From Alitta virens (lineage: Eukaryota; Annelida; Polychaeta; Phyllodocida; Nereididae): a stretch of DNA of 64,000 nucleotides. The stretch lies in assembly GCA_932294295.1 (NCBI GenBank), contig OW028579.1:28159250-28223249 (forward strand), written 5' to 3'. Below, piece after piece: positions 26,701-37,333 of this stretch. How positions within the stretch are numbered: the first letter of the stretch is position 1; each line of letters starts with the position of its first letter. The notes below the pieces were generated by a model. It was not told the DNA's origin and did not search any database. It worked only from the letters and a program-made list of their open reading frames with translations. The position numbers and the translations under genes are program-made.

Positions 26701-29700
26701 CGTGGAACTGACTATTGTCAACACAGACAGCTGGCAGATCCATCACACCGATGACGTCACACATAATCACGTGACCTACTTTTGCCGTGAAGCAGGTTGG
26801 CGAGGCGGGCAGCGTTATTAAATTGTTTATAATAACGTGTTTATTTGAGATTAAAATCCCAAATTGCGCACATGTGTATTTTTAAGCATTATCTATATTA
26901 TAACTTACTTTGAAAGTGATTGCCTGTGACCTTTAAGACTTCTAATTATGTAACAAAGTTGTTGAAGCCCCTTTTTTCTGGGGCTGCATTGCTTGTATTT
27001 TTTTTGAAACACTAACTATTTCATAATGCCTAGGATAACTGAATGCTTTATTTATATATACAGACAAAACTGAGTGACTGCAAGTAAACAATTACGGATT
27101 AGTCCATAGAAATGTTTACTATTATTATTATTATTGGAGTCAGTCAAATTTTCAAAACTATAGTAAAAAATTCATAAGTTAGCTGACTATTATTCTACTC
27201 AACACTGAGTATAATAGTGACATTTGAACATAGATGTATACAATAATCTAAAATTACAGATTTTATCAGTTTAAAAGATAAACCATTACATTTCTGATTC
27301 AGGTTCTTGCATAGTGTCATTTATCATTGGAATGCACTCAATATAAACTTATATATATATAGATATTACATCTAGTGCGCAAAATATATCTATAATGAAT
27401 AGTGACATGTCATTGATGTATTTAATCCAATCAAACTATAACTAATGAGATTTCTAGTGTACTGACATGTTTTACCCACTGTACTAGTAAATTGTTGTTT
27501 TCAAGTGTTAAATATAAAAATAAAAAAATAAACATTATTGATTTAAAACTTCGAAACTAATAGATAAAGTTTTGATGAAAATCAGTCTTCCAGCTTAAAT
27601 TTAACTTGTCCATAATAAGATTAATCTTTACAAATTAGTAAAGATGTTGGCAGTCTAAACTGGTGTACACTTTCACAACTTAAGTTTGTATGGCTACAAA
27701 CATTTTAATCAAACTGCATGACTTCTAATATTGCAAAAACCAGAATGAATAAATCAATCGAAATTTGTGGTCTATCCATAACAGTCAAATTAATAACACA
27801 GTTAATATTGTTGGCATGTGTTTTCATGATGTGACAAATATTCAATTATCGGTTGAAAGATCAGTAGTTTTTTTTATTTATACTCTGATTACAAATGTAT
27901 TAACCAAAAAGCAATTTAACAGGAATTTGTAAGATACAATAACTTATAGTTGTTTACTTGCCAATTCTTAGGCGTGGTACTTGTGTATTGACTCAGAATT
28001 TCATCTCAGTAGTTGTCAGTAATTAAAAGAGCATAGCCAAATACATCCATGTAGTTTTATTGAACTGAGTCAAGTGTGAATCTGGTTAATTTAGCCCTAC
28101 ATGAGACACACACTTTAAGGCTAACAGCCAGATTAAAAAACACTCAGATAACTTCAAACTGAGCTTGGTGCAAATTGACAGTAACTAAAGCAACTCAATA
28201 GTGGATTTTCACTGAAGGTTCTCTGTATTTCCACCAGGTGGCTAAAACAGAATACTGCAATTCTATTGACTTATGTCCTGCTGAATTCAGGGCTGTTCAG
28301 TGAAAAGACTCTATTGAAACTGGTATATATCTCTGATTTTTTAACCAAGTAATATTATTTAATAAGTACTTATAATATCAGATAGCATTCCAAATTGCAT
28401 CAACATCGGTGATGTTGATACAATGTTGTTTTTCTGACGCTGGCCTGATTTGGAATGCTATCTGGGATTAGGTCAAGGTCGTTCAAAAACTGGCCAGAGT
28501 GGCCGTCATTCGGCCAATGTTGCATGCTATCCGGCTATAGCAGTTATAAATAAAACCCCTTATGTTTTATTGCCCTAAGTTGTGTTGCTGATATTACTGT
28601 TATTTCTACAGATACAAAGATACAGATTCTTATCCTAGATGTTGACCCGATATGGCATGCTATCTGGATTGGTCACGATATATGGGATTTTTTAGGACAG
28701 CTGTGCATCCACAAAATGGCAAAATATATGATAAATGATGTGATCAGTCTTACCGGTTATCACAAAGTTTGTTCTCAGTCTTCAGAAAAGTTTAACAACT
28801 TCTTAAACGTAATTTTATTTGCAGGGTGTGACAGTGATGCTGATGACAGTGTCGTTTCTCTTCGTCATACTGACAGCTCCCTTGTTTTGCTTTCGACTTT
28901 ACTTCACATTTGTGAAAACCAACAACAACCCTTACCTCCAAGCTGTCTACAACATGGGACATCATATTTGCCACAAACTGTGGTGAGTATCACACTTTAG
29001 GTCATGTTTTGGTCATAGATTTTTGGAAAGTTTGTATTTGTTATTTGTAATTTTCACACTTTTAGTGACAAGCATAAGACCGATTTATCATAAATGTGGT
29101 AATGCGGTATACATCACAAATTAGGTACCAATGCCCGTAACACAGACCGCATTCCAAATTGGGACTGTATTGTGTCTACATTGCACTCTGAAATATCCTG
29201 CCAAGAAAACTAAATTTGGTTTTTGGACTTGTCCCTGAACTATATCAGTTTATTATTGGAAACACAAATTTTGGTATTTAGAAAAATCTAAATTTTTTAC
29301 TTTCACATAACTGTCAAATGGAGTTTCACAAGTAGCTGCATTTTTGTCTGTTGAAAAACTACACAAATATAAACAATGATTACATCACTGTAACCCTGAT
29401 TTACACGGTGTAATACTGAAAACTCCTGTTGGGTTATTTGAGAAACCAAGTTTTCCAGTAAACTACAAGACATGTCCTGTGGCTATGGATTTATGTGAAA
29501 CCAAAATTTGACTGTATAATATTTTTCAAACTAATTTGACCAATTACTTTGACATACAGATTGAGGTACAAGCTTCCTGGTTATCATATCCCTTTCGAAT
29601 GTTCAGGCCAGTATGGTATAATTGGTCATCATGCAAATAACACAATTTCAAAAAAGTTTAAACTAAATCAAACCATGAATCTACTGATTTTCAAAAACAC

Positions 29701-29918
29701 CTTCTCTCAGCTCACGAGTTAAATGGCCAATTTATGTACTATCTCTACACCTACAATGTATATGCAATTTCAGGTACGTGCACAACGCTGTAAATTTCTA
29801 TGTCTACTGTCTGACTGGGAGGAAATTCAGGCAGGATTTTGTCAAGATGTTTTGCAATGATGTCAATAACAAACCCATAAGATCTGAGAGCAGCGCTGTC
29901 GTGTCAACTGTGCAATAA
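17730..29918 (+). CDS. Orphan rhodopsin-class (peptide-type) G-protein-coupled receptor
   Basis: Four coding exons: 17730-18597, 19295-19335, 28825-28982 and 29774-29918, together 1212 bases (403 residues). Phases agree (1, 0, 2) and all sites are GT-AG. An in-frame TGA lies four codons before the ATG; the second Met (17739) has the better Kozak context. Residues 1-30 look like a signal peptide and the N-terminus has an NTS sequon. TM1 carries GTIGNVLS, TM2 ALAVLD, and TM3 ends MTFERVIAV, with FER in place of DRY. Exon 1 ends after TM5. The 41-bp exon 2 supplies 14 residues of intracellular loop 3, exon 3 encodes TM6, and exon 4 encodes TM7 as HNAVNFYVYCLTG, a variant of NPxxY. Cysteines before TM3 and in loop 2 could form the usual disulfide. 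The ligand is unknown; resemblance is to invertebrate peptide receptors (FMRFamide-receptor-like). Intron 2 is 9.5 kb. Confidence 0.88.
20146..20350. mobile_element. hAT-like MITE (GTGGCGGAT family)
   Basis: Starts CAGTGGCGGATTTAGGGGG and ends TGGATCTGCCCCTGATG, with a C-run near the right end. This is the typical terminal sequence of hAT-type non-autonomous elements, related to 58843-59016. No clear target duplication was seen. It lies in intron 2 of the GPCR gene. Confidence 0.6.
20362..20507. mobile_element. 146-bp foldback element
   Basis: Near-perfect inverted arms of about 35 bp: AATTCATAGAGTTGGAAACA... at the left and ...TGTTTCCAACTCTATGAAAT at the right, around a unique 70-bp centre. 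It could form a long hairpin if transcribed within GPCR intron 2. Confidence 0.75.
21455..21675. repeat. Left member of an inverted repeat pair (TTAAAGGTCACAGGCAAT)
   Basis: Begins TTTAAAGGTCACAGGCAAT and runs to a GTGACGTCATCGATGTGAT segment. The reverse complement of 26695-26936 has the same order of motifs. Either two copies of a dispersed repeat in opposite orientation, or the termini of one large element within GPCR intron 2. A partial third copy of the terminus lies near 24068-24084. Confidence 0.55.
22765..22910. repeat. CAGT/TCAGT-rich simple repeat
   Basis: An irregular array of CAGT, TCAGT and CAGTTCAGT words, about 145 bp, in GPCR intron 2. Confidence 0.8.
24212..24286. repeat. 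Dispersed repeat, copy A
   Basis: The segment containing AGCCAGACAGTTCCGTTTAG is repeated with modest divergence at 61251-61327 in the same orientation. Element type not recognised. Confidence 0.65.
24806..25804. mobile_element. TIR-bounded element of about 1 kb with target duplication
   Basis: Inverted termini of about 29 bp: TGGAGTCACTAGAGAAGGAG at the left and its reverse complement ending at 25803. The 9-mer TTCCACCAA flanks it at 24797-24805 and 25806-25814, consistent with a target-site duplication of 8-9 bp. No transposase frame is visible, so it is non-autonomous. It lies within GPCR intron 2. Confidence 0.75.
25971..26216. mobile_element. 246-bp foldback MITE with nested palindromes
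   Basis: The outer arms, about 40 bp, read AATTTGTATATTATACACCA with CATGACCTGTGACTTATTCT, and return inverted at 26177-26216. Inside, a second inverted pair (GTCAATTTTCTTAAAA and TTTTAAGAAAATTGAC) spans 26030-26083. In single-stranded form most of the element could fold into a two-stage hairpin. Confidence 0.8.
26695..26936. repeat. Right member of an inverted repeat pair
   Basis: Ends GATTGCCTGTGACCTTTAA and contains ATCACACCGATGACGTCACA, matching 21455-21675 in reverse orientation. Confidence 0.55.
28380..28535. mobile_element. Palindromic CCAGATAGCAT-family MITE(s)
   Basis: The arm CAGATAGCATTCCAAATTGC returns as TTTGGAATGCTATCTGGG by 28467, a nearly complete palindrome. A further right end (GCATGCTATCCGG) follows at 28535 and another (GGCATGCTATCTGG) near 28665. 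It lies in GPCR intron 2, about 300 bp before exon 3. Confidence 0.7.
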
Positions 29919-30214
29919 AGCAACACCGCTTGAAGCTATATATCGTTCAATGGATTTTATGATAAATTGAATTACCCTTCTCTAAACCTGAACACTTAAT
30001 TGAAGTCGTTCATCGTTTATGCATGCTATATGAATTTTCTTCTTGAAACCTGTAAATACGTAATTATAAATATGTTGTCATGTTTACATAAACATAACAA
30101 ACATTACGCAAAAGACTTTTACTCATTGAGAAGGAGTTAAACTTTTGCATATTTACATGTACGTCCATTGATTAAGCAGACATTTTATTCTACCGTTTCT
30201 ACATAATGATGTAG
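29919..30214. other. GPCR 3' flank
   Basis: No coding signal. An AATAAA at 29914-29919 overlaps the GPCR stop codon. No other good poly(A) signal is evident before the transposon cluster starting at 30215. Confidence 0.4.
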
Positions 30215-30268
30215 ATCCTAGAGAGCATTCCGAATCGGGCCAGCGTTGTTTCTATATAGGCCACCCTC
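30215..30268. mobile_element. Left half of a MITE split by the LTR retrotransposon
   Basis: GAGAGCATTCCGAATCGGGC followed by CAGCGTTGTTTC is the left arm of the CCAGATAGCAT family. Its right arm (GCCAACGCTGAAACAATTTG to TGTCTGGGA) resumes at 37334-37402, after the LTR element and one copy of GGTA. Confidence 0.75.
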
Positions 30269-30272
30269 GGTA

Positions 30273-30716
30273 TGTAAGGGTTTATTTTTATATAATATAG
30301 GGTGTGTATATAAAATATTGTGTATAATAAATAATGACTAGAAATATTAGCATGTTGTTTGTTATGTGTATAATAACATTATGTGGCACAAGAGGGAGAT
30401 TCTCCCAGTGACCTGTGATCAGTGATGTGTGCAGGAGGCACCAGGTGGCCACAGGTGCCTGTAGCCAATTCTCTGGTGGGACTTTTGCACTACTGGAAAA
30501 TTCACTGAAGCAGCAAGACCTCAGGAACTTATGTTCATGTGAATTCATTTCTATGTATAGAATACACATACAAAGCACAAAACACCCTTCTTTGAGAATA
30601 ATAGTTATCAACCATTGTGTGAGAAGACCCCAGATAGGGGTTTTTTATCTTAATTCAACAATACAGATTCGAACCATCACTACTTCGTTTGGTGTAATTG
30701 TGAGGGCGATAACAAT
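30273..30716 (+). repeat. 5' LTR (444 bp)
   Basis: TG...CA boundaries, with TGTAAGGGTTTATTT at the left. It carries a 23-bp AT-rich segment near 30310-30335 that is absent from the 3' LTR. Open frames in the LTR on both strands occur in both copies and are not genes. Confidence 0.95.
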
Positions 30717-30717
30717 G

Positions 30718-30735
30718 GCGCAGTCGACAGGATTG
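30718..30735 (+). other. Primer-binding site, tRNA-Ser type
   Basis: TGGCGCAGTCGACAGGAT starts one base after the 5' LTR. The leading TGG pairs with the CCA end of a tRNA. From memory the remainder is closest to the 3' end of a serine tRNA; the isoacceptor is an inference. Confidence 0.65.
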
Positions 30736-31951
30736 GTCATCTCATGAACGTCATTCGTCAATCATGATTCGCACATCCGTCTCATCCGTGATCGCATTGT
30801 ACGAGGAAGAGTCGTAAACTCTGTGCACAGGAAGGAAACCGTCATACGTCTGATTACGTGTCGCATGACAAGTTTAACAAGTAAGAAGGGACAATCTGTG
30901 ATTGATTGAAATCTACTAAAGTGCAGACAGCACACTAGTAATTTCTATTTGTTTTGAAAATTGCCTAAAAGGACATTTTCTGGTGATTTGATGGACACTT
31001 TTTATGAGAAAGACAATTAACTTAAATTTTTGATTGAATATTGGTTGACTATTATTCATTTGTACCAAAGTGTTTTGCCACTTAAGGTTGCTGTTTTAAG
31101 TGTTAATCAAGCAGTGTTGAATGTAATCTAGAGGTGTGAAATCATAACAAAAGACTTCATTCACAAAGCAGATTAGCTACTGTGTATTCAGGAAGTTTCA
31201 TTCATGATAGCTTTCACAAGTCTTTGAGCTTCCAAATCTTTTGCAAGTTATTCAAATCCTTTGTTGGGTACTTAGATGAGTCATTGTATATTATTAAGTC
31301 ACTTAAAGCTGATAATCATTGTTATTTACTTTAACATTTGGTTACAAGAATCATCTTTAACATAAGTTTAAATCAGTATTAATTCATTATAGTTGGGAGT
31401 TACAATTTATTTTGAGTTTATTACCAAATTATTGTCTGTTATAATTTGATTTCATACTCTTACAACTTTATGTTCGTACTTTGATTAATTTAATAGTAGT
31501 GAATTAATTCAATTTAGTATTTAATTGTACTTACTTAATATAGATATATATATTGTTAATTCATACTTAGTTCAATTATTTACACTTTATTCAAATAATT
31601 AGTTTAAATGCTTAATCTTAGGTTTAGATTATCATATCTTAGGGTACCTATCTCACACAACCGTTGATAAATATATACAATTTATAAATTTATTTCCAAA
31701 AAAAACAAAAAAAAAAAAAAGTAATAGTACCTTAATTAAATTCATCCCTCTTACAAATTTCAATATCATATAACAAACTTTGACAATATGCTCCTCCCTA
31801 AACTATTTAAAATCAAAACAATTTTTAAATTTATGTAGTTCAACACCAATTATTTGTAGGGTCATTACTGAATACTTGCAGGCATACTTTGTGTGTTTAT
31901 CTTTATAATATTTCACATCTCTTCCCTACTTGGTGTCTTCTGTTAGCCATC

Positions 31952-32894
31952 ATGTCAGATTCTGAGACTGATAACCAAGTTCTGGGAGCCGTTGGAGCTG
32001 GACTTACAGTTGACCAACTGGCAGAGATGATTAGTACTTTGGGTCAAGCCGAGCGGACTCAATTAATTGGTCAATTACAGGGTTCAATCCCTAAGACTTC
32101 ACTTAAGTTAGAAGCTCCGAGTACTTCTAATGTCGTGTCTGGCCGTCAGGGACTTAGTTTCCATAAGCTGCCGAAGCTATCCAAGTTTTCCGGTTCTTCA
32201 TCAAAGAACGAACCAAGTTTTCCAGTTTGGCGTTTTGAAATTGACAACTTGCTGGGATCCTATTCCGAGCATGAAGTTGTACGAGTCATACACCAGTCAG
32301 TGTCTGGACTTGCGGCAGAAACATTAATGCGACTTGGAAAAGATGCAAACGCTACACAGATTTTGGAAAAGTTTGACAACATTTTTGGAATAGTTGTGAG
32401 CGAAGAGAAACTTTTGTCTGACTTTTATACAGCACAGCAGAAATCAAGTGAAAGTATTGCTGAATGTTCTTGTAGATTAGAAGATATCTTGAGTCATCCC
32501 AGGTTATCACCACAGATTACCGACCGAGATAAGATGTTAAAATCTCGATTCTTCTATGGTCTATGCAATGACTCTATCAAAAATGCAATACGTCATAGAT
32601 TCACTGATGGAACTTACGATGAATTGTTAGTTTTAGTACGTGAAGCTGAAGATGAGGGAAAGCCCAGCAAAGGCTATCCAGATCTCTAAACCACAGACGC
32701 TGGACCCACTTCAATCACAATTGAAAGAGATTCAAGAGCAGCTTAGACAAATACAAGGTAAAATGTCTGAGTATGATAAGAGATTTGGTAAAAGGTATAC
32801 AGGCAATGGGGCGAAGAACAACGAATCATCTAGTGGGGATAGAAAAGACAGAAAAGAAATCACTTGTTACTATTGCTGTCCGACGGGTATATAA
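31952..32894 (+). pseudogene. gag: gag of the Ty3/gypsy element (PNMA-like), frameshifted
   Basis: The first frame runs from ATG 31952 to a TAA at 32687-32689 (245 codons). Coding then continues in another frame (about 32640-32894). The central part (FPVWRFEIDNLLG, then a region with LEKFDNIFG and SIAECSCRLEDIL) has the look of the capsid domain shared with vertebrate PNMA proteins, which are domesticated from this kind of Gag. The C-terminal part is charged and coiled-coil-like, then reaches a CCHC zinc knuckle (ITCYYC ... NC) that is broken by another frame change near 32880 and appears to have lost its histidine. Gag would form the virus-like particle. This copy cannot make an intact one. 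Confidence 0.8.
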
Positions 32895-32901
32895 AACGTA
32901 A

Positions 32902-33387
32902 TTGTCCGAAACTGTCAAAAGACAAAGCACCTGTTGCAGGGAGCAGGCAATAGGTGGCACCATTGATGCTCCACCCAAATTAATGGGCCCAACAAATGAG
33001 ACATGTGTAAAGCTGGAGGGACACCCAGCTCAGGCCCTGTTAGACACAGGATCTCAAGTTTGTTGTTTAGTACATATTGAGCTGAAGAAACTACAGACTC
33101 TGATAGAAATTGAAGGGGCAGGTGGCGCTTTACTGCCATACTTAGGTTATACTGAACTTCAGTTGACATTACCTGGTAAGGTGCTTGGTAGTGAAGATAC
33201 CAGGTACAACAGACATTGTCCAGTGTTAATTGGGACAAACATCATTTCTCATTGTTTGGAGTTGCAAGAATCTGATACCAATGAACAAATACCTGACGCT
33301 TGGAAGATAGCATTTAAGTGTATGGTAACATATCTCAAGGAGGATGGACTGGCACACAAGTTAGTGTCAATGTTGCATATGAAATAA
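32902..33387 (+). pseudogene. Aspartic protease domain of the Ty3/gypsy element
   Basis: An open frame with the retropepsin active-site motif ALLDTGSQVCCL near residues 45-56 and the later hydrophobic strand CPVLIGTNII. It would cleave Gag-Pol. It ends at a stop at 33385-33387 and is separated by further frame changes from the reverse transcriptase. A linker between protease and RT continues in another frame at about 33459-33800. Confidence 0.8.
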
Positions 33388-33789
33388 TGCCCATGAGCAG
33401 TGTGATCGTAGATGGTCATCATTGTGGACTATAATGTGATGATACTTCATCTGTTCTGGTGGATGCATCTCTTGAGACTACGTTGCCTGGTGGATTGTTG
33501 ATTACTCCTGCTGTTTATTGTAAATCTGATATTGATGATGTTATACCTGTACATGTCTTGATTGTTTCAAGCAAAATGATTACAATTCCTGAATCTTGTG
33601 TTTTAGGTCATGTAACCCCTGTTAAAGTTATATGTAATTCTGTTTCGGTGTCACCATCATCCGAGATTTTGGAAACATTTCCATTCGATCTCTTGAATGA
33701 GAATGAGCGACAACAAGTTCATCAATGCCTAGAGAAGCATATGAATGCATTTTCTTGGGGAGAGTGGGACACTGCAACAAATATCTACA

Positions 33790-34900
33790 TGAGATTCACT
33801 TGACAGATGAGACTTCTTTTCACGAAAAATACCGGCGTATTCCTCCGGCTATGGTCTCTGAGGTGAGGGATCATATTCAACAGATGTTAGACGCAGGAAT
33901 CATACGTGAGAGTTCAAGTCCTTATTCGTCTGCATCTGTATTTGTTCGCAAACGGGATGGATCACTCCGATTCTGTGTTGACTTCCGGAAATTGAATGCC
34001 CGCACAATCAAAGACAGCCATTACTTACCTCGAATAGACGACACATTCGATAGGTTAGCAGGTTCTTCATGGTATTCAAATCTCGATTTGAAATCTGGAT
34101 ACTGGCAATGTGGAATGCATCCGGACGACATCAAGTACACTGGATTTAGTTGTGGTAATCTAGGATTCTTCGAATATTGCAAGCTACCAATGGGATTAGT
34201 CAATTCCACGGCTACTTTTCAGCGTCTGATGGAGTCCGCAATGGGATCGTTGAATCTGCAAATATGTCTCTTGTATCTCGATGATATTATCGTGTTTTCT
34301 GATTCATTTCAGAGTCAATTACAGAGATTGGACATTGTACTATCCAAATTAGAAGAAGCTGGCCTTAAGCTGAAGCCTTCTAAGTGTAATTTGTTTCAGC
34401 GTCAAGTTAAATACTTAGGTCATGTTCTATCCGAGAACGGCATTGAGACTGACCCCGACAAAATCGAGAACGTACGCAACTGGCCAACACCAACTGATCG
34501 CAAGCAGCTGCACAGATTTATTGCTTTCTGTGGATATTATCGTCGCTTTATTAAGGACTTTGCCACATTGGCATTTCCCCTACAGAAGTTGTTACGAGGG
34601 ACAGCTGGTTCAGCTAAACTAGCCAACTCCAAAGCAAAGAACGGCAAGAAGAAATCTCGTCTTTCATTTCCTCTGTTTGAGTGGGGACAGGAGCAACAAG
34701 CTGCCTTTGATAAGTTGGTTGATGTCATGACAACAACTCCTGTACTGGCCTTTCCTGGTTTTTCAAAACCTTTTATTCTACAGACAGACGCCAGTCAGAG
34801 TGGTCTTAAGGCTGTATTGAGTCAGGAAAATGATAGAAAACTTCAACCAATTGCATTTGCTAGCCGTGGTTTGACACCATCCGAAGCAAGTATCCTGCGC
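33790..34900 (+). pseudogene. pol: Reverse transcriptase and start of RNase H
   Basis: The frame carries the RT fingers and palm (IIRESSSPYSSASVFVRKRD, DFRKLNARTI), the catalytic YLDD motif at about 34275-34286, the thumb, the connection to RNase H, and the first RNase H aspartate (LQTDAS). Frame changes occur near 33780 at the linker and near 34885-34890 inside RNase H. It would copy the element's RNA into DNA. Confidence 0.93.
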
Positions 34901-34914
34901 ACAAGCTTGAATTT

Positions 34915-36879
34915 TTGGCGTTGAAATGGGCCGTTAGTCAAAAGTTTTATGACTATTTGTACGGAGCGAAGTTCGAAGTCATCACTGACAACAACCCGCT
35001 CACTTACGTTATGACAAGTGCTAAATTGGATGCCGCTGGTCTTCGGTGGGTTGCAGCATTGTCATCATTCGACTTCAGCATCAAGTACAAGCCAGGAAAG
35101 CAGAATTGTGCAGCTGACGCCTTGTCAAGTCTTGAGGAAGGATATCGTCGACTTTCAGATGATACGGTCAAAGCAATTTGTAATGGTGTTGATCAGGATG
35201 ATTTTGTGTCCACCATTTGTATGTCTTTAGATGTCATTCCCGATGAAACCGTCTTGCCAGAGAGTATGTCTAGCAATGAATGGTCTGATCTTCAAGTCCA
35301 GGATAAAGCCATCAACTTAGTGCGTCGAGCTGTCCAGAAGTTGGAGAAATTCAATTCTGATGACGGTGAAGCCCGGAAGTTATGGACTCAACAGAAACGG
35401 TTGATCATGGAAAATGATGTACTGTATAGGACTTGCAAGATTGCAGACAAGACCATCAAGCAACTCTTTCTTCCGAAGTCACTTCGACCAGATGCTCTGC
35501 GGTTGTTGCATGATGAGATGGGTCACTTTGGACGCAACCGGTTGCTGGACCTGGTACAAGCCAGATTTTATTGGCCTGGCATGGCTGAAGACATCAAGAG
35601 TCATGTTGAGAATTGTATGAATTGTATTAAGAGGAAAAGATGGGAACCAAGAGCAGAACTTGTTAACATCATCACAAGCTACCCCATGGAGATGGTAAGC
35701 ATGGACTATCTAGGACTTGAAACTTCTGTTGGTGGTTACGCTAACATTTTGGTGCTCACAGACCATTTCACCAGATTTGCCATGGCCATGCCCACAAGAA
35801 ACCAGACGGCCGAGACAACGGCAAAAGCTTTGGTGGACTTATTCGTCAATCACTATGGGTTGCCACACCGTCTCCACAGTGATAATGGTGCCAACTTTAC
35901 AAGTCAAGTAATACGAGAAATGTGTAAGATGTTGGGCATAGAGAGGTCGACAACAACAGTGTATCACCCAAGTGGAAATGGGCAGACCGAGAAATTCAAC
36001 AAGTCGTTATTAGACATGCTTGCTACCATGTCAGATAACCAGAAGAGTCGATGGAAGGATTTTGTACTACCTCTTGTGCATGCCTACAATTGCACGAAGA
36101 ATTCAGTTACTGGATTTAGCCCGTTTCAGTTGATGTTTGGACGTGAACCCAGACTTCCAATAGATCACAGGTTTGGATTGGTTGGACAGTCTGAAGAACT
36201 ATCCTATAAGGACTAGGTTGAAGACTTGTGTCAACGGCTTGAAATGTCATATCAGATAGCCAAGAGAAGCATTGACAAATCACAAGCAGCTGGAAAGAAG
36301 CAGTACGACAAGAGAATTCACGGAAACAAATTGGAAATTGGCGACAAAGTGTTAGTAAAGAAAACCAAGTTCGATGAAGGAAAGAGAAAATTAGCAAATC
36401 GGCGGGAAGATGAGATATATATTGTCAAGAAACAATTAGAAGGTATACCTGTCTACGAATTAACACCAGAGAGTGGAAAAGGTAAAACTAAACGACTACA
36501 TCGAAACAACATATTACCAATTCAGAAGAAGAAAGTAGAGAGTGAAGAAAGTCAGTCATCTGAAAGTAGTCCCGATGAAGAATATAGGCTGCATTTGTCA
36601 TTGTCAGAGAATGAGGACATGCCGGAGGCAACGCCTACATCAACATCCCAACCAGTAGCAACAACGTCAAAACCTCCAACTCCACCATTACATAGGGAAA
36701 CACAAGGATCTTTAGAATCATCTGAGGAAGAACCTGATGATAGACCGATTCCACGTCGTTCGAACAGACAGAGGAAAGCTCCTGATCGGTATCGGGCTGG
36801 ATCATTTCCACAAACATCTCAAGAAGGAGACAAGGTCAAGCTTGTATCTCAGTTATTGGAGTTTTTGAACAAAGAATGA
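34915..36879 (+). pseudogene. pol: RNase H end, integrase and C-terminal tail
   Basis: In one frame: RNase H (VITDNNPLTYV, then DALS), an HHCC zinc domain (HDEMGHFGRNRL to CMNCIKRKR), and the DDE catalytic core, with D in SMDYLGLE, D in HSDNGANF and E in GQTEKFNKS. An in-frame TAG at 36214-36216 interrupts it. The same frame then runs on to 36879 through the chromatin- and DNA-binding C-terminal module and an acidic, proline/serine-rich tail. No envelope gene follows. Integrase would insert the cDNA into the genome; the stop removes its C-terminal module. Confidence 0.92.
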
Positions 36880-36908
36880 GGACATTATTTTCTTGTCAGG
36901 AAGGTGTA

Positions 36909-37329
36909 TGTAAGGGTTTATTTGTATATAATATAGGGTGTGTATATAATGACTAGAAATATTAGCATGTTGTTTTTTATGTGTATAATAACATTATGTG
37001 GCACTAGAGGGAGATTCTCCCAGTGGCCTGTGATCAGTGATGTGTGCAGGAGGCACCAGGTGGCCACAGGTGCCTGTAGCCAATTCTCTGGTGGGACTTT
37101 TGCACTACTGGAAAATTCACTGAAGCAGCAAGACCTCAGGAACTTATGTTCATGTGAATTCATTTCTATGTATAGAATACACATACAAAGCACAAAACAC
37201 CTTTCTTTGAGAATAATAGTTGTCAACCATTGTGTGAGAAGACCCAAGATAGGGGTTTTTTATCTTAATTCAACAATAAAGATTCGAACCATCACTACTT
37301 CGTTTGGTGTAATTGTGAGGGCGATAACA
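36909..37329 (+). repeat. 3' LTR (421 bp)
   Basis: About 98% identical to the 5' LTR by eye, apart from the missing 23-bp segment. It is preceded by a short purine stretch (CAGGAAGG) that may serve as the polypurine tract. The GGTA target duplication follows directly. Confidence 0.95.
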
Positions 37330-37333
37330 GGTA

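Larger units (their letters stand above)
30273..37329 (+). mobile_element. Ty3/gypsy LTR retrotransposon, nearly full length, disabled
   Basis: A 7057-bp element bounded by LTRs at 30273-30716 and 36909-37329 that begin TGTAAGGG and end GATAACA. The 4-bp direct repeat GGTA flanks both ends (30269-30272 and 37330-37333). The order is leader, gag, protease, reverse transcriptase, RNase H, integrase, the canonical Ty3/gypsy order. There is no envelope-like frame. The coding region carries several frameshifts and an in-frame TAG, so this copy is inactive. The LTRs differ by about eight substitutions and one 23-bp indel by eye, so insertion is relatively recent. It sits 355 bp downstream of the GPCR stop codon. 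Confidence 0.96.

Noticed and set aside
36880..36908. Envelope gene in the LTR element
   Set aside because: Only about 30 bp separate the end of the pol frame from the 3' LTR, so no envelope-like gene can be present.
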